From Planctomycetaceae bacterium (GTDB lineage: Bacteria; Planctomycetota; Planctomycetia; Pirellulales; PNKZ01): DNA of 37,829 nucleotides. The position numbers and the translations under genes were made by a program. The stretch spans positions 1-37,829 of the forward strand of contig JAEUIN010000267.1 of assembly GCA_016793115.1 (NCBI GenBank). The letters run 5' to 3'. Shown here in pieces: positions 1 through 8,605 of this stretch; the first letter of the stretch is position 1, and each line of letters begins with the position of its first letter. Below the pieces are notes generated by a model. That model ran no database searches. It worked only from the letters and a program-made list of their open reading frames with translations, and was not told the DNA's origin.

Positions 1-1
1 G

Positions 2-178
2 CGCGTTCAGACCGATTTTTTGAAGCAGATGACTCGCGAGGTCAATGAAAACTCCGAAGCACTGGCCGACGCCGATTTCATGCTCAACGAGTTCATCGAC
101 CGTTTCGGTCCCCGCATGGCGCATCTGAACGGCGTACTGCAGGTACTCTCGGCGCTCAGTAATCCGACGAGCGCTTAA
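2..178 (+). CDS. C-terminal fragment of an unidentified protein
   Basis: An open frame runs from the window edge to a TAA stop at 176-178, with no internal stop over 58 codons and GC-rich third positions, so it is probably the tail of a real gene whose start lies upstream. The visible peptide is mixed helical and acidic (for example FMLNEFIDRFGPRMAHLNG) with no motif I recognise. The next gene begins 3 bases after its stop, so the two are probably co-transcribed. I cannot assign a function. Confidence 0.6.
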   Translation, partial: RVQTDFLKQMTREVNENSEALADADFMLNEFIDRFGPRMAHLNGVLQVLSALSNPTSA

Positions 179-181
179 CAC

Positions 182-1087
182 GTGCTCGGGTCGACCTCAG
201 AACGCCTTGTCGAGTTGGTCGACGTCACCGCCTCCGACGGATTGCGCCTCGACGGCGCGCTCCACTTGCCACCCGTCGATTCGCCTCCACAACTGCCGAT
301 CGACGCCGCGCTCGTTCTTCACGGCACCGGTAGCAACTTCTACGGCTCCCGATTTCTCGCCGCGATCGCCGAACGCATCGTCGGCCGGGGCGCCGCGGCA
401 TTGGTCGTCAACACCCGAGGGCACGATCAAATCGGTTCGGCCTTGGTTCGTAACGCCGACGGCACCACCGGGAGCCGCACGATCGGCTCAGCCTATGAGT
501 TTGTCGACGAGTGCCGGCTCGACGTCGCCGCATGGCTCGCGTGTCTCGCCGATCGCGGCGCGCAGCGAATCGCGATCATCGGCCACAGCCTCGGCGCAGT
601 GAAAACGATCTACGCCGCGACCTACGAAGTTCCAGCGAACGGCGTAGCGCTGATTGCAATTTCCCCCCCGAGACTGAGTTACTCACACTTCGCCGCCAGC
701 GTACGCGGGCCCGGTTTCCTGGAAGAAGTTGCCACGGCCGAAGCGCACGTCGCCGCCGGTCGGCCGCAGGAGTTGATGTCGATCCGATTCCCGCTGCCGT
801 ATGTGATCACGGCCGAAAGCTACCTCGACAAATACGGTCCAACCGAACGCTACAACCTGTTGAAACTAGTCGATCGTCTGCCGCTGCCGACGCTGTTCAC
901 CTTCGGATCCCAAGAGATTCAGCAAGGAATCGCCTTCCGTGAATTCCCCGACGAATTGGCCAAAGCTCGAGACGCGGGCGTAAACCTCAAAACGGCCGTC
1001 ATCGCCGGCGGCGATCACCACTACACGGGCGTGCAAGGCGCGCTGCTGGATACGATTGAGCGCTGGGTGCGTCATCTGAGTAACTAG
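182..1087 (+). CDS. alpha/beta hydrolase family protein
   Basis: This 301-residue protein is a probable alpha/beta hydrolase. The nucleophile elbow GHSLG is present (Ser136), preceded by an HGTGSN segment near residue 47 that fits the oxyanion-hole strand. The C-terminal GGDHHYTG (His279/His280) supplies the candidate catalytic histidine. The acidic member of the triad is less clear; it may lie in the FGSQE segment near residue 240. There is no signal peptide, so it is probably cytoplasmic. The GTG start at 182 follows the upstream stop by 3 bases, suggesting translational coupling. Substrate unknown: esterase, lipase-like or peptidase-like are all possible. A 353-base gap separates it from the biosynthetic locus downstream, so membership in that locus is uncertain. 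Confidence 0.8.
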   Translation: MLGSTSERLVELVDVTASDGLRLDGALHLPPVDSPPQLPIDAALVLHGTGSNFYGSRFLAAIAERIVGRGAAALVVNTRGHDQIGSALVRNADGTTGSRTIGSAYEFVDECRLDVAAWLACLADRGAQRIAIIGHSLGAVKTIYAATYEVPANGVALIAISPPRLSYSHFAASVRGPGFLEEVATAEAHVAAGRPQELMSIRFPLPYVITAESYLDKYGPTERYNLLKLVDRLPLPTLFTFGSQEIQQGIAFREFPDELAKARDAGVNLKTAVIAGGDHHYTGVQGALLDTIERWVRHLSN

Positions 1088-1440
1088 AGCGTAATTCAAG
1101 AAGTATTAAGTCTTTAGCGTTATTTCCGCCGGCCGAAACCGTCCTTCCCGTTACTATCTCTCGGCCGGTTGCCCGTCGAGCCTAAGTCGGTTACCGTAAA
1201 GGGTTCACGCGTCGAGACTTCGCTTGCTTCCGTGCGTTCGAACGGCCGGCACTTTGTCGCCGTTCGTCGGGAAGTTTGCGGCGGGAGTCTTTGTCGCCGT
1301 CGAACCTGCCTTGCTTCCCGCCTATCGACGTCTCGTCGCAGTGTTGTCACAGTCGACAGTTTGCGTCGATCCCGCGTGGGCCTCGTTGCGCTCGACCCAC
1401 CCTTACACATTGATTCGTTCGCCCCGTCTTCGAGGATTCC
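1088..1440. other. 353-bp intergenic region with a repeat
   Basis: No convincing gene is seen here. Two overlapping plus-strand frames of about 90 codons exist but have no recognisable protein character. The region holds a loose inverted repeat (CCGGCCGA at 1129-1136 with its complement at 1161-1168) and one copy of the GTAGG-type interspersed repeat at 1372-1406. The promoter for the downstream locus may lie here, but I could not find a convincing -35/-10 pair. Confidence 0.5.
1372..1406 (-). repeat. interspersed repeat, GTAGG-GGGTCGAGCGC family, copy 1
   Basis: Read on the minus strand this is GTAAGGGTGGGTCGAGCGCA followed by a segment ending GAGGCCCACGCGG. It matches the left part of the plus-strand copy at 4136 with only a few differences and shares the core with the copy at 9816. 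It ends about 34 bases before the start codon of the first gene of the biosynthetic locus. Confidence 0.75.
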
Positions 1441-2547
1441 ATGAGCCAGTTGTCGCCCGAATTGCAAGCCAAGGTGAGCGCGGCCCGCGAGCGTTTGGAT
1501 GCCCACACCTATGAGACCGTGCAGTGGCACTTCCACCCGTCGACCGGTTGCCCGTTCTGGCTCGACTACGCCAAGACGCAGATCAAATTTGATCCGCTTA
1601 AGGAAATCAAAAAGTACGACGATCTAAAGAAGTTTCCCGAGTTCCAAGACGAATGGCTGCGCGGCGGCCCGGTGCGCCGCTGGGTGCCGCAGCCGTTGGC
1701 CGACAAGCCGCTCTACGTATTTGAAACCGGCGGCACGACCGGAGTGCCGAAGAGCCGCGTGTCGCACGACGATTGGCGGACCGACTACTCGAATTTCAGC
1801 GAGACTCTTTCGGACGATCACTTCCCGCGCGGCGCGAATTGGCTGATGCTCGGTCCCTCGGGTCCGCGTCGTTTGCGCCTCGCGGTGGAGCACTTGGCTC
1901 AGGTCCGCGGCGGTATTTGCTTCTGCGTCGACCTTGATCCTCGTTGGGTGATCAAGCTCATCAAGAAGGGGTGGATGGAGCACCTTGAAGAATACAAGAA
2001 GCACTGCATCGATCAGGCACTCACGATCCTCGGCGCGAATCACAACATTCAATGCATGTTCACTACGCCCAAGCTCTTGGAAAGCCTCTGCCAAGCGCTC
2101 GAGAAGCAAGGCAAGACGCTCAAGGACGTCGGCATGAAGGGCATCTTCTCCGGCGGTACCGAGTTCACGCCGCAGTGGACCCGCTTTGTTACCGAAGAAT
2201 ACCTCGATGGCGTGTTCATGACGCCGACTTACGGCAACACGCTGATGGGTTTGGCCTGCTCGAAGCCGGTCACACCGGCCGACGGTTACAAAATCAGCTA
2301 CTACGCTCCGCAACCGCGGGCCGTGACGGAAGTCGTCGAGTTCAACGACTACAACAGCACGGTCGGCTACGGTAAGACCGGCCGCGTGAAACTCACTACG
2401 CTCACCAAAGAACTCTTCGTTCCGGGCTTCATGGAACGCGACGAAGGCGAACGCGAGATGCCGTTCGACAAATACCCTTGGGACGGCGTGAGCGGAGTGC
2501 GTCCGTTCCACGAATTGGCCGAAGCCACGACCGTCGGCGTTTACTAG
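1441..2547 (+). CDS. EhpF/PaaK-like carboxylate-adenylating enzyme (AMP-binding family)
   Basis: This 368-residue protein probably activates a carboxylic acid as an acyl-adenylate or acyl-CoA. The phosphate-loop signature appears as TGGTTGVPKS (from Thr96), and TYGNT (263-267) fits the A5 motif that contacts AMP. It is shorter than phenylacetate-CoA ligase (about 430 residues) and seems to lack most of the mobile C-terminal domain. In that it resembles EhpF-type enzymes, which activate phenazine carboxylates for reduction, and coenzyme F390 synthetase-like proteins. AGGA at 1433-1436 supports the ATG start. It is followed by an aldehyde dehydrogenase and an alcohol dehydrogenase, so activation followed by two-step reduction to an alcohol is a natural reading (inference). 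The substrate is unknown; an aromatic acid is attractive because a chorismate lyase lies in the same locus. Confidence 0.78.
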   Translation: MSQLSPELQAKVSAARERLDAHTYETVQWHFHPSTGCPFWLDYAKTQIKFDPLKEIKKYDDLKKFPEFQDEWLRGGPVRRWVPQPLADKPLYVFETGGTTGVPKSRVSHDDWRTDYSNFSETLSDDHFPRGANWLMLGPSGPRRLRLAVEHLAQVRGGICFCVDLDPRWVIKLIKKGWMEHLEEYKKHCIDQALTILGANHNIQCMFTTPKLLESLCQALEKQGKTLKDVGMKGIFSGGTEFTPQWTRFVTEEYLDGVFMTPTYGNTLMGLACSKPVTPADGYKISYYAPQPRAVTEVVEFNDYNSTVGYGKTGRVKLTTLTKELFVPGFMERDEGEREMPFDKYPWDGVSGVRPFHELAEATTVGVY

Positions 2548-2560
2548 TCGGACGATCGAT

Positions 2561-2660
2561 GAAACCGCGCAAAAAGGCAGATGGACGCGGATTCCGAAGC
2601 TCGTGGCGCGCCGCGCCGTATTCATCTGCGTCGATCTGCGTGAATCCGCGGTTAGTTTTC
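2561..2660. repeat. palindromic interspersed repeat (CGCGGATTC type)
   Basis: This lies between the adenylating-enzyme and aldehyde-dehydrogenase genes. CGCGGATTC at 2586-2594 is mirrored by GAATCCGCG at 2642-2650, and a GGCGCGCCGCGCC palindrome lies between. The right part (ATCTGCGTGAATCCGCGG, then a T-rich run) is similar to the sequence at 36465-36500 upstream of the sugar kinase gene. It looks like a non-coding palindromic repeat that can fold in the transcript. Confidence 0.6.
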
Positions 2661-2685
2661 TTGAAATCTGTTTAGGGTCATCGCC

Positions 2686-4125
2686 GTGCTCAATATTCCC
2701 GTCTTGCGTTGGGGTAAGCCTTACGAATCGTTGGAAGTCGATGAAGTCAAACACTTTCTCACCGGCGAGACGATCGCCAAGGTTGGTCAGGCCAACGGCG
2801 GACTGTTGCAACGCGACATGCGTCATGCGAAGCGGGCCCGCGATCTGCTGCGCGAGATTCCCGCGGCCGACTTGACCGCGCGGATCAAGAAGGCCGCCGA
2901 TCTATACCTCAATGCCACGTTGCCGATGGGCGACGGCGTGCAGTCGCCCGACGACTTCGCGCGTCAGCAATCGGCGAGCACCGGCCTGCCGGTGCACATG
3001 GCCAAGTTCAACATGGAGAAGAACCACTTCGTGTTGACGAACATGGATCGGATGATCGACGCGCTGACGCGCGGCTTGGATACGAAAATCCTTACGCGCG
3101 GCTTCGGCATGGAAAGTCGCGGCGTCATCGTCAGCTACCAGGCGCAGTCGCCGGTCGTCGGTCTGGTGCTGCCGTCGAACTCGCCGGGCGTGCATACGCT
3201 TTGGCTTCCCGTGATTCCGATGCAGATCGGCCTCGTTCTCAAGCCCGGCCCGCAAGAGCCGTGGACGCCGTATCGCATGGCAGCGGCGTTCTTCGAGGCG
3301 GGTATTCCGCGCGAGACAATTTCGATTTATCCGGGCGGACCCGACGTCGGCGCGGCCGTGTTGGCGAACGTCGACCGGAGCATGATCTTCGGCGGCACGG
3401 CGACCGTCGAGCGTTACAAGGGGAATCCAAAGGTGCAGGCTCACGGGCCCGGATTCAGCAAGATTCTCCTGGGCGATGACGTCGTCGACGATTGGGAGAA
3501 GTATCTCGACATCATGGTGCACAGCGCTTACGCCAACAGCGGACGCGGTTGCATCAACTGCTCGGGCATCTGGGCTTCCCGCCATACCAAGGAGATCGCC
3601 GCCGCGATCGCCGAAAAAATCGGTCCGATCGAAGTGAAGCCGCCGGAAGATCCGCAAGCCGGTTTGGCCGCGTTTACGATTCCCGGAGCGGCGCAGGCCA
3701 TTTGGAAGCTGATCGAGAGCAAGTTCAAGGAGTCGGGCGTCACACACGCCACTGAGAAATACGGACCCCGACTCGTCGAGAAGGAACGCTGCGCGTATCT
3801 TCGGCCGACCGTGGTGCATTGCGACAACCCGTCGCGCGGCATCGCCAAAGACGAGTACATGTTCCCGTTCACGACCGTGGTCGAGTGTCCGCAAGACCAG
3901 ATGCTCGAGCAGATCGGCCCGACGCTCGTATGCTCGGCGATCACCGAAAACGAACAGTGGGCGCAGCAACTCACCGACGCCGTGCACATCGACCGTTTGA
4001 ACATCGGACCGATTCCGACGATCAAGCTCGATTGGCTGCAACCGCACGAAGGAAACATCGTCGATTTTCTCTTCCGCGCTCGGGCCTACCAAACGCCGCC
4101 GGAACGCTTGACGAAACTGGCCTAA
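2686..4125 (+). CDS. aldehyde dehydrogenase / acyl reductase family protein
   Basis: This 479-residue protein belongs to the aldehyde dehydrogenase superfamily. The candidate catalytic cysteine is Cys289 in SGRGCINCSG, and the segment VLPSNSPGVHTLWLP fits the cofactor/substrate loop seen in LuxC-like and CoA-acylating members. Given the activating enzyme just upstream and the alcohol dehydrogenase just downstream, I infer that it reduces an activated acyl group to an aldehyde with NAD(P)H, rather than oxidising aldehydes. The GTG start at 2686 is supported by AGGG at 2674-2677, 8 bases upstream. A second cysteine, Cys292, lies three residues after the first, and I cannot say from sequence alone which is the nucleophile. 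It is probably cytoplasmic. Confidence 0.82.
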   Translation: MLNIPVLRWGKPYESLEVDEVKHFLTGETIAKVGQANGGLLQRDMRHAKRARDLLREIPAADLTARIKKAADLYLNATLPMGDGVQSPDDFARQQSASTGLPVHMAKFNMEKNHFVLTNMDRMIDALTRGLDTKILTRGFGMESRGVIVSYQAQSPVVGLVLPSNSPGVHTLWLPVIPMQIGLVLKPGPQEPWTPYRMAAAFFEAGIPRETISIYPGGPDVGAAVLANVDRSMIFGGTATVERYKGNPKVQAHGPGFSKILLGDDVVDDWEKYLDIMVHSAYANSGRGCINCSGIWASRHTKEIAAAIAEKIGPIEVKPPEDPQAGLAAFTIPGAAQAIWKLIESKFKESGVTHATEKYGPRLVEKERCAYLRPTVVHCDNPSRGIAKDEYMFPFTTVVECPQDQMLEQIGPTLVCSAITENEQWAQQLTDAVHIDRLNIGPIPTIKLDWLQPHEGNIVDFLFRARAYQTPPERLTKLA

Positions 4126-4135
4126 CGTCCGATTT

Positions 4136-4218
4136 GTAGGGTGGGTCGAGCGCAGTGAGGCCCACGCGGAACGAATGCCCGCTCGGCACGGGCCTTGCTG
4201 CGCTCGCCCTCATCCTAC
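4136..4218 (+). repeat. palindromic interspersed repeat, GTAGG family, copy 2
   Basis: The left arm starts GTAGGGTGGGTCGAGCGCAG (4136). The right arm, ending CATCCTAC at 4218, is its imperfect reverse complement over about 28 bases (right arm reversed: GTAGGATGAGGGCGAGCGCA). The element begins 10 bases after the aldehyde dehydrogenase stop and ends 12 bases before the alcohol dehydrogenase ATG, so it should fold as a hairpin in a read-through transcript. It has the size and symmetry of a REP/MITE-type element; no transposase is visible. Confidence 0.75.
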
Positions 4219-4230
4219 GAAGACTTCCGC

Positions 4231-5382
4231 ATGCATCCCTTCGACTATCAATTGACGACGCGCCTCGTGTTCGGTCCGAATCGGATCGAGCAACTTGGCG
4301 AGTTGGCGAAAGAGCAGGGGGCGGGGCGGGTGCTCGTGGTGAGCGACCCCGGCATCGTCAAAGCCGGGCATACTGAGCGCGGCGTCGCGGCGCTCAAGGC
4401 GGCCGGCTGCGAAGTTTTGGTCGACGAGAACGTCGGCGAGAACCCCACGACGGCCCATGTGGAGGTCGGCACGGAGCGAGCCCGCGACTTTCGTCCGGAT
4501 GTTTTGGTCGGACTCGGCGGCGGCAGCAGCATGGACTGCGCGAAGGGGATCAACTTCCTCTACTCGTGCGGCGGTCGGATGCACGACTACTGGGGCGTCG
4601 GAAAAGCGACGAAGCCGATGCTGCCGATGATCGCCGTGCCGACCACGGCCGGCACCGGCAGCGAAGCGCAGTCGTTCGCCTTGATCAGCGACGCCGAGAC
4701 GCACGTGAAGATGGCGTGCGGCGATAAGAAAGCCGCCTGCAAGGTCGCACTGCTCGATCCGACGCTCACAGTGACGCAGCCGCAGCGCGTGACGGCGCTG
4801 ACGGGCATCGACGCGTTGGCCCATGCGCTTGAAACATATGTGACGACGAAGCGCAACTTCATGTCGATCTTGTACAGTCGCGAAGCTTGGCGACTGCTTG
4901 AGAAGAACTTCGCGCGCGTGCTGGAACATCCGACCGATCTTGCGGCTCGCAGCGGCATGCAACTCGGCGCATTCTTGGCGGGCACGGCGATCGAGAACTC
5001 GATGCTCGGTGCGACGCATGCGCTCGCCAATCCGCTCACCGCACATTTCGAAGTGCCGCACGGTCAGGCGATCGCGCTGATGTTACCCCACGTGATCCGA
5101 TACAACGGTGAGCGACATCGTGATTGGTATTGCGAGCTATTGGCTTATGTGGCCGGCACGAACGGCGCGCCGAGCGTGGCCAGCGGCCCCGACGGTTTGG
5201 CCGAGTTCCTTCGTAAGACTGCCGAGGCGGCCGGTTTGGAAACCAAACTGTCGGCCTGCGGCGTCAACGAGAATTCGCTGCCGACGTTGGCCGCCGACGC
5301 CGCGAAACAATGGACCGGAACATTCAATCCCCGCCCGGTGACGGTCCCCGATCTGCTCGCCCTGTATCAGGCGGCGTACTAA
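4231..5382 (+). CDS. iron-containing (group III) alcohol dehydrogenase
   Basis: This 383-residue protein has the normal length of the Fe-dependent alcohol dehydrogenase family, and the metal ligands fall where expected: Asp194 and His198 in GIDALAHALE, His263 in GATHALAN, His277 in VPHGQ. The dinucleotide-binding GGGSSMDCAKG and the TTAGTGSE motif are intact. It probably interconverts an aldehyde and an alcohol with NAD(P)H in the cytoplasm. I chose the ATG at 4231 because it gives the family's standard N-terminus; an upstream extension to 4195 would read into the repeat. The position after the adenylating enzyme and aldehyde dehydrogenase suggests the final step of carboxylate-to-alcohol reduction (inference). 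A palindromic repeat ends 12 bases before the ATG and could affect its translation. Confidence 0.9.
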   Translation: MHPFDYQLTTRLVFGPNRIEQLGELAKEQGAGRVLVVSDPGIVKAGHTERGVAALKAAGCEVLVDENVGENPTTAHVEVGTERARDFRPDVLVGLGGGSSMDCAKGINFLYSCGGRMHDYWGVGKATKPMLPMIAVPTTAGTGSEAQSFALISDAETHVKMACGDKKAACKVALLDPTLTVTQPQRVTALTGIDALAHALETYVTTKRNFMSILYSREAWRLLEKNFARVLEHPTDLAARSGMQLGAFLAGTAIENSMLGATHALANPLTAHFEVPHGQAIALMLPHVIRYNGERHRDWYCELLAYVAGTNGAPSVASGPDGLAEFLRKTAEAAGLETKLSACGVNENSLPTLAADAAKQWTGTFNPRPVTVPDLLALYQAAY

Positions 5383-5418
5383 AATTGGTAGTTGGCTGAT
5401 GTCCAACAGGAGTCACCG

Positions 5419-6642
5419 ATGATCACCTATTCACACCGTAGGAAAGGAATCGGCAGTCCATACCCCATTATCGGCTCGATCGCCAATCTTGCTGTTTGTT
5501 TTTGTCTTTCGGTGTGCCGCGGCGGTTTCATTTCCGATGCTCGCGGTGAAACACTCGGCGTGGCCAAGCCGCTTGAGGCGACGGCCGATTCTTGGCCGCT
5601 TTTTCGCGGCGACGCGCAGGCCCAGGGCGTAGCGAAGTCGCCGCTGCCCGACGATCCGCAGGTCGTCTGGGAGAAGACATTCGGTCGGGCCGCGTTCGAG
5701 GCCACGGCGGTAATCGAGGCCGGCGTGATCTTTGTGGGTACAAATAACGACGACGCGGAAGGAGACTTCTACGCCTTATCCCTTGCCGACGGCGAGGAGA
5801 AGTGGAAGTTTCATAGCGAGGCAGGATTTAGTTCCGCCGCCGGAGTGCGCGACGGCCGTGTGTTCGTCGGCAACTTCGACGGTCGTTGCTACGCCTTAAA
5901 CTCGGTCGACGGCAAAGCCTTGTGGGGCTTTGATGCGAAAGCCACCGTGCACGGCGGTCCCAACTTTTATAAAGACAAAGTGCTGTTCACTTCTGAAGAT
6001 GGCACGCTCTACTGCCTCGGCGCGGCCGACGGCAAGCTTGCTTGGTCGTACACGATTGATCAGCCGCTTTATTGCAGTCCGACCGTGGTTGAAAACCATG
6101 TGTTTCTCGGCGGCTGCGACTCGAAGTTTCATGTGATCGATCTCGAAACCGGCAAAGCCGTGACGGAACCGATCGACATCGGTGCGCAGACGGGCAACGC
6201 ACCGGCGGTGCTCGGCGATCGAGCCTACTTCGGCACGCTTGGCGCGGGCGTGCTCGGCATCGATTGGAGGAAGCCGGCGATCGCTTGGACCTACTCCGCG
6301 CCTCGCCGTAAACAGGAATACAAATCATCGGCCGCATTGGCCGGCGGACTTGTCGTGCTCGGCTGCAATGATCGCCAAATTCGAGGCATCAAGACGGATA
6401 GCGGTGCCGAAGTTTGGACGTTTGCCGCGAAAGGAAACGTCGAGTCGTCGCCGGTTGTCGTCGGCAACCGAGTGTACGTCGGCTCCAGCGACGGCCGGCT
6501 CTACGGGCTTGATCTCGCGACCGGCGAGCAGCAGTGGGAATACGAAACGGGGAGCGACATCGTCGCCTCGCCCGCCGTCGCGGCAAGCAAACTCGTTATC
6601 GGCGATATCGACGGCAAGCTGTATTGCTTCGGTTCCAAATAG
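5419..6642 (+). CDS. secreted or periplasmic PQQ-type beta-propeller repeat protein
   Basis: This 407-residue protein has a hydrophobic N-terminal stretch (IIGSIANLAVCFCLSVC, about residues 17-33) that looks like an export signal or anchor. Repeated blades follow, with motifs such as YALSLADGEEKWKF, YALNSVDGKALWGF and YGLDLATGEQQWEY, typical of the PQQ/BamB-like propeller fold. AGGAG at 5408-5412 fixes the ATG at 5419 over an in-frame TTG at 5392. Many such propellers bind no PQQ and act as scaffolds, so a cofactor cannot be assumed. It starts 36 bases after the alcohol dehydrogenase gene, suggesting one operon. Its export contrasts with the cytoplasmic enzymes around it, so it might act on or bind the exported product (inference). 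Confidence 0.85.
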   Translation: MITYSHRRKGIGSPYPIIGSIANLAVCFCLSVCRGGFISDARGETLGVAKPLEATADSWPLFRGDAQAQGVAKSPLPDDPQVVWEKTFGRAAFEATAVIEAGVIFVGTNNDDAEGDFYALSLADGEEKWKFHSEAGFSSAAGVRDGRVFVGNFDGRCYALNSVDGKALWGFDAKATVHGGPNFYKDKVLFTSEDGTLYCLGAADGKLAWSYTIDQPLYCSPTVVENHVFLGGCDSKFHVIDLETGKAVTEPIDIGAQTGNAPAVLGDRAYFGTLGAGVLGIDWRKPAIAWTYSAPRRKQEYKSSAALAGGLVVLGCNDRQIRGIKTDSGAEVWTFAAKGNVESSPVVVGNRVYVGSSDGRLYGLDLATGEQQWEYETGSDIVASPAVAASKLVIGDIDGKLYCFGSK

Positions 6643-6824
6643 AACGCGTTTTCCATCCCGAGAAGGGGACGTACGGATAAGAGGCATGAGGGCGATTGGC
6701 TTCCGGTCATGGGAGCAACTCTCGACTATCACGCAAAACTTGGCATTGTTTTTCATTTCATCGATTTCCTTTTGCCTGCCAATCTCCTTCTCTGAATGAA
6801 CCGAGAAACATTGCGGATTAAAGC

Positions 6825-8132
6825 ATGACGACGCAGTTGAAAAAGACCGAGGTCGGCAGTTATTTCATTGCGAACTATCCGCCGTTTTCGCAATGGACGA
6901 CCGAAGGGACGCATGACATCGAGCAGGTGCTGCATGCGCCGCCGAAGGCTGACGTGCCGCTCGGGCTCTACCTGCACATTCCGTTTTGCCGCAAACGGTG
7001 TAAGTTCTGCTACTTTCGCGTCTACACCGACAAAGCCGCGCCCGACGTCGAACGCTATGTCTCGGCCCTTTCGCGCGAGATCGAGTTGGTGAGCAAATTG
7101 CCGGTGATGGGCCAGCGGCCGTTTCGCTTCGTCTACTTCGGCGGCGGCACGCCGAGCTTCTTGAGCGCCAAGCAACTCACCTCGCTCGTCGATCGCTTAC
7201 GCGCCAATATCAACTGGGACAAAGCCGAAGAAGTCACCTTTGAATGCGAACCGGGCACGTTGTCGCTCTCCAAGCTGCAAACGCTGCGCGAGCTAGGCGT
7301 GACGCGACTGAGTCTCGGCGTGGAAAACTTCTCCGACGCGGTGCTGGAAGAAAATGGTCGCGCGCATCTCTCGGGCGAGATCATGAAGGCCTGGGGCTGG
7401 ATTCGCGACGTCGGTTTCCCCAACGTGAATATCGATCTCATCTCCGGTATGGTCGGCGAGACGTGGGACAACTGGAAGGAAAACGTTCGCAAGACGATCG
7501 AGCTCGCGCCGGAGAGCGTGACGATCTACCAGATGGAATTGCCGTTCAACACGACTTACTCCAAAGACATTCTCGGCAACCATGTCGAAACGCCCGTCGC
7601 CGATTGGCCGACGAAGCGGGCTTGGGTGAACTACGCGTTCGACGAAATGATCGCCGCCGGCTATCACGTTTCCAGCGGCTACACGCTCGTCCGCGACAAG
7701 AATAAGGTGAACTTCAGCTATCGCGACAATCTCTGGCACGGCAGCGATCTCTTGGCCACGGGGGTCGCCAGTTTTGGCCATGTGTCGGGCGTACACTACC
7801 AAAACCTGGCCGAGTGGGAGCAATACTTGGCCGCGCTCGAAGCCGGCAAACTCCCGCTTATGCGGGCCCTGCGAATCACGCCCCAGCAAGCGCTGATTCG
7901 CGAGATGATTTTGCAACTCAAGACCAGCAAGCTCGACATCAACTACTTCCGCAACAAATTCGGCGTCGACATCATCGACCGCTGGCGCGACGTCTGGAAC
8001 GAGTACCGCGACGAAAGCCTTCTCATCTACGACGCCGAGCAAGTGCGACTCACGCGCGACGGGCTCTTGTGCGTCGACGGGCTCTTGCCCGCTTTCTTCG
8101 AGCCGGAGATGCAGGGAGTTCGTTACACATGA
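6825..8132 (+). CDS. HemW-like radical SAM protein (coproporphyrinogen III oxidase family)
   Basis: This 435-residue protein carries the radical SAM cluster motif CxxxCxxC as Cys55, Cys59, Cys62 within HIPFCRKRCKFC. The SAM-binding FGGGTPS and the LSLGVEN and NIDLISG segments are typical of the HemN/HemW branch. HemW-type members bind heme or act as anaerobic oxidoreductases or methyltransferases; few are true coproporphyrinogen oxidases. The stop overlaps the next start (ATGA, 8129-8132), so it is translationally coupled to a lipoyl-carrier-like protein, an unusual pairing that suggests a joint function. The tail after about residue 330 looks like the C-terminal winged-helix region of HemW proteins. 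The 182-base gap upstream could hold its own promoter, though none is clear. The reaction is unknown. Confidence 0.83.
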   Translation: MTTQLKKTEVGSYFIANYPPFSQWTTEGTHDIEQVLHAPPKADVPLGLYLHIPFCRKRCKFCYFRVYTDKAAPDVERYVSALSREIELVSKLPVMGQRPFRFVYFGGGTPSFLSAKQLTSLVDRLRANINWDKAEEVTFECEPGTLSLSKLQTLRELGVTRLSLGVENFSDAVLEENGRAHLSGEIMKAWGWIRDVGFPNVNIDLISGMVGETWDNWKENVRKTIELAPESVTIYQMELPFNTTYSKDILGNHVETPVADWPTKRAWVNYAFDEMIAAGYHVSSGYTLVRDKNKVNFSYRDNLWHGSDLLATGVASFGHVSGVHYQNLAEWEQYLAALEAGKLPLMRALRITPQQALIREMILQLKTSKLDINYFRNKFGVDIIDRWRDVWNEYRDESLLIYDAEQVRLTRDGLLCVDGLLPAFFEPEMQGVRYT

Positions 8133-8584
8133 GCGAAGAGCTTGTCTTTATAATGGGCAAGTTCGCCGCGAAGTTCCCGACCGATCGCCTATATGCCAAA
8201 AACCACATGTGGGCCCAAGCCTCGGGCCGCGGCTATTGGTTCGGCTTTTCGGCCTACGCCGTGCGGCTTTTGCAAGACGTCTACTTTCTTGAGTGGTCGG
8301 TCGATGCACCGCAACGGCTGCGTGAGAAGCAGCCGATCGGCAATATCGAAAGCTCAAAAGCGGAGAGTGAGCTCTACGCCCCGGCGAGCGGCACGCTCAC
8401 CGAGTTCAATGACTTGCTCATGAAGGACCCGACGCCGATCAATCTCGACACCTACGGCCCGGGCCGGCTGTTTCACATGGAGTGCGACGACGTCGGATTC
8501 CTTTCGCCCGAGCAATACCAAGAGCACTTGGCCGCAGCCTGGAAAATCGCCGAAAAGACAATCAAAGGGCAGATGAACGAATAG
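8129..8584 (+). CDS. glycine cleavage H-like lipoyl-domain protein
   Basis: This 151-residue protein resembles the H protein of the glycine cleavage system. The lipoylation hairpin is conserved as IESSKAESELYAPASG, with Lys77 the predicted lipoyl attachment site. The trailing PTPINLDTYGPGRLFHM matches the H-protein region after it. The ATG overlaps the stop of the radical SAM gene; GGGAG about 11 bases upstream may serve it. A second in-frame ATG at 8153 is possible. No glycine cleavage P, T or L gene lies in the window, so classical glycine cleavage is not supported here. I infer a dedicated swinging-arm carrier for the radical SAM protein or for the ferredoxin-domain protein downstream. A plain housekeeping paralogue remains possible. 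Confidence 0.85.
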   Translation: MSEELVFIMGKFAAKFPTDRLYAKNHMWAQASGRGYWFGFSAYAVRLLQDVYFLEWSVDAPQRLREKQPIGNIESSKAESELYAPASGTLTEFNDLLMKDPTPINLDTYGPGRLFHMECDDVGFLSPEQYQEHLAAAWKIAEKTIKGQMNE

Positions 8585-8605
8585 CAAAATGGCGCGTCAG
8601 AAGTC

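Noticed and set aside
1169..1514. Overlapping plus-strand open frames before the adenylating enzyme
   Set aside because: Compositionally random, overlapping the next gene, and running through an interspersed repeat.
1624..2826. Long minus-strand open frame (400 codons) opposite the adenylating-enzyme gene
   Set aside because: It is the antisense shadow of a clear enzyme gene; the peptide is Arg/His/Val-rich with no domain, as expected from GC-rich complementary frames.
8129..8584. Reading the GcvH-like gene as part of a glycine cleavage operon
   Set aside because: No P, T or L protein gene lies in the window, and the gene is coupled to a radical SAM gene instead.
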